From NCBI GenBank assembly GCA_026770585.1, contig MU646369.1:694169-706397 (forward strand): 12,229 nucleotides of DNA, written 5' to 3'. Source of the DNA: Baffinella frigidus. Lineage: Eukaryota > Cryptophyceae > Cryptomonadales > Baffinellaceae. Below, one piece after another: positions 11,919 to 12,229 of the stretch (positions are counted from its first letter, which is position 1; each line of letters begins with the position of its first letter). A model generated the notes under the pieces. That model did no database searches and had not been told where the DNA came from. It saw nothing but the letters and a program-made list of their open reading frames with translations. Position numbers and translations under genes: made by a program.

Positions 11919-12043
11919 TTGCCTGGGGCCCTATGGTGATCCTAGGGGGGTGGGCGTTTGTTATGAGCGAGGTACCCCTGTATCCCACACCGGCCCTGCG
12001 GCGGTCCTCACACACACCGCTCCTCACTCGGCCAGCCTCCAGT

Positions 12044-12112
12044 TTCCCTTGACCTAAGGCATCCGTGGTTGGAGCTCCTATGCGCTTAACGATGGCCTTC
12101 AGCAGTATCCCA
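12044..12112 (+). repeat. Head fragment of the variant CCTAAAGGA-related repeat
   Basis: CCCTTGACCTAAGGCATCCG, TGGTTGGAGCTCCTATGCGC and GGCCTTCAGCAG match 10386-10470 but lack about 12 bases (GATACCATATGG). The rest of the unit is missing. Confidence 0.8.
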
Positions 12113-12204
12113 TCCTCGCACACACCGCTCCTCACGCCAGCCTCCCTCCCTCTCACGACCGCGTCCTACGACGGGCCCGCCTCGGGGCGACCTCGGGGCG
12201 AGAG
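12113..12204 (+). repeat. Partial copy of the palindrome's outer arm, then GC-rich spacer
   Basis: CACACACCGCTCCTCAC…GCCAGCCTCC repeats the outer part of the right arm (12011-12040) with a small deletion. CCTCGGGGCGA is repeated twice near 12180-12201. No gene is seen. Confidence 0.6.
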
Positions 12205-12229
12205 CCCCCCCCCCCCCCCCCCCCCCCCC
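12205..12229 (+). repeat. Poly-C run at window edge
   Basis: There are 25 C residues up to the last base. A homopolymer at an edge is as likely to be an assembly or read end as real sequence. Confidence 0.7.

Larger units (their letters stand above)
11594..11980. mobile_element. CAGGGGTACC-family structure, copy 3, split by nested insertions
   Basis: The ends CAGGGGTACCTCACTCATAA and …GAGCGAGGTACCCCTG enclose exactly 61 nt on each side of a 265-nt centre (11655-11919). Joined, the halves would make a 122-bp palindrome, close to the 116- and 118-bp lengths of the other copies but unlike them in being symmetric to the middle (CCAGGCA/TGCCTGG). Confidence 0.8.
11540..12038. repeat. Large inverted repeat with 115/119-nt arms around a 265-nt centre
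   Basis: Left arm 11540-11654 and right arm 11920-12038 are near-perfect inverse copies. The inner 61 nt of each arm, running to a CAGGGG/CCCCTG end, differ at one position by eye. The outer 54-58 nt (AGGCTGGCCGAGTGAGGAGC…) differ mainly by an extra CACA on the right. Each inner arm matches the right half of the CAGGGGTACC MITE, so this looks like an inverted duplication of half an element plus its flank. TA lies outside each CAGGGG end (11592-11593, 11981-11982). Confidence 0.88.

Noticed and set aside
1-12229. tRNA, rRNA or dinoflagellate spliced-leader genes
   Set aside because: I looked for tRNA-like cloverleaf ends with GGTTC-type arms, conserved rRNA words and the TTTTGGCTCAAG end of the dinoflagellate spliced leader, and found none by eye.

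Overview
This window looks like gene-poor, repeat-saturated nuclear DNA from a eukaryote, most likely a protist or alga. It has no operons, no long open frames and no recognisable rRNA or tRNA. It has four arrays based on the seven-base plant/algal telomere repeat (TTTAGGG and variants TTTGGGG and TTTATGG) and at least six families of short inverted-repeat transposons of the MITE type (miniature, non-autonomous, no transposase). The only coding candidate carries a GTAAGT donor and a pyrimidine-tract acceptor. Translations of some terminal inverted repeats and of the CCTAAAGGA-tailed repeat resemble, from memory only, filler sequence in dinoflagellate-type algal gene models. I cannot verify this and would not name a genus.

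Layout. 1-740: telomere-like heptamers, an 84-bp unit present twice directly and once inverted, and a 108-bp hairpin element. 771-1410: a hairpin element, then duplicated block A with a 137-bp MITE and a 101-bp MITE. 1411-2530: mostly unassigned. 2533-2751: a 157-bp near-perfect hairpin element between 23-24 bp direct repeats. 2752-3580: heptamer array, small repeats, an inverted repeat with 40-nt arms and a half copy of it. 3580-4218: block B, a second copy of block A with different insertions (137-bp and 150-bp MITEs). 4219-5320: unassigned with small hairpins. 5321-5596: a 46-bp tandem repeat. 5674-5792: seventeen in-register telomere-like heptamers. 5836-6282: a tandem duplication whose second copy carries a 116-bp element plus a TA target duplication. 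6283-7520: further MITE copies and unassigned DNA. 7526-7994: the second 150-bp MITE, a reversed copy of the tailed repeat, and the third 137-bp MITE. 8142-8663: possible two-exon gene fragment. 8736-11207: dispersed copies of a roughly 280-bp repeat ending in CCTAAAGGA units. 11204-12038: a GGGGTTA element, then a large palindrome with nested MITEs. The last 25 bases are a C run at the window edge.

No gene could be assigned a function. The main content is the history of the repeats. Paired duplicates act as empty-site controls: insertions of exactly element plus 2 bp (TA) or 4 bp (ACTT, GGCC) can be read directly. One duplication breakpoint falls on the centre of a hairpin, and a 265-nt segment sits between the halves of another palindrome. 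Elements with different ends share a common core vocabulary (CCTACGGTAGG, CCTACAGTAGG, CCTAGGACC, GGGCCCTA), suggesting core exchange or a selected DNA or RNA fold.
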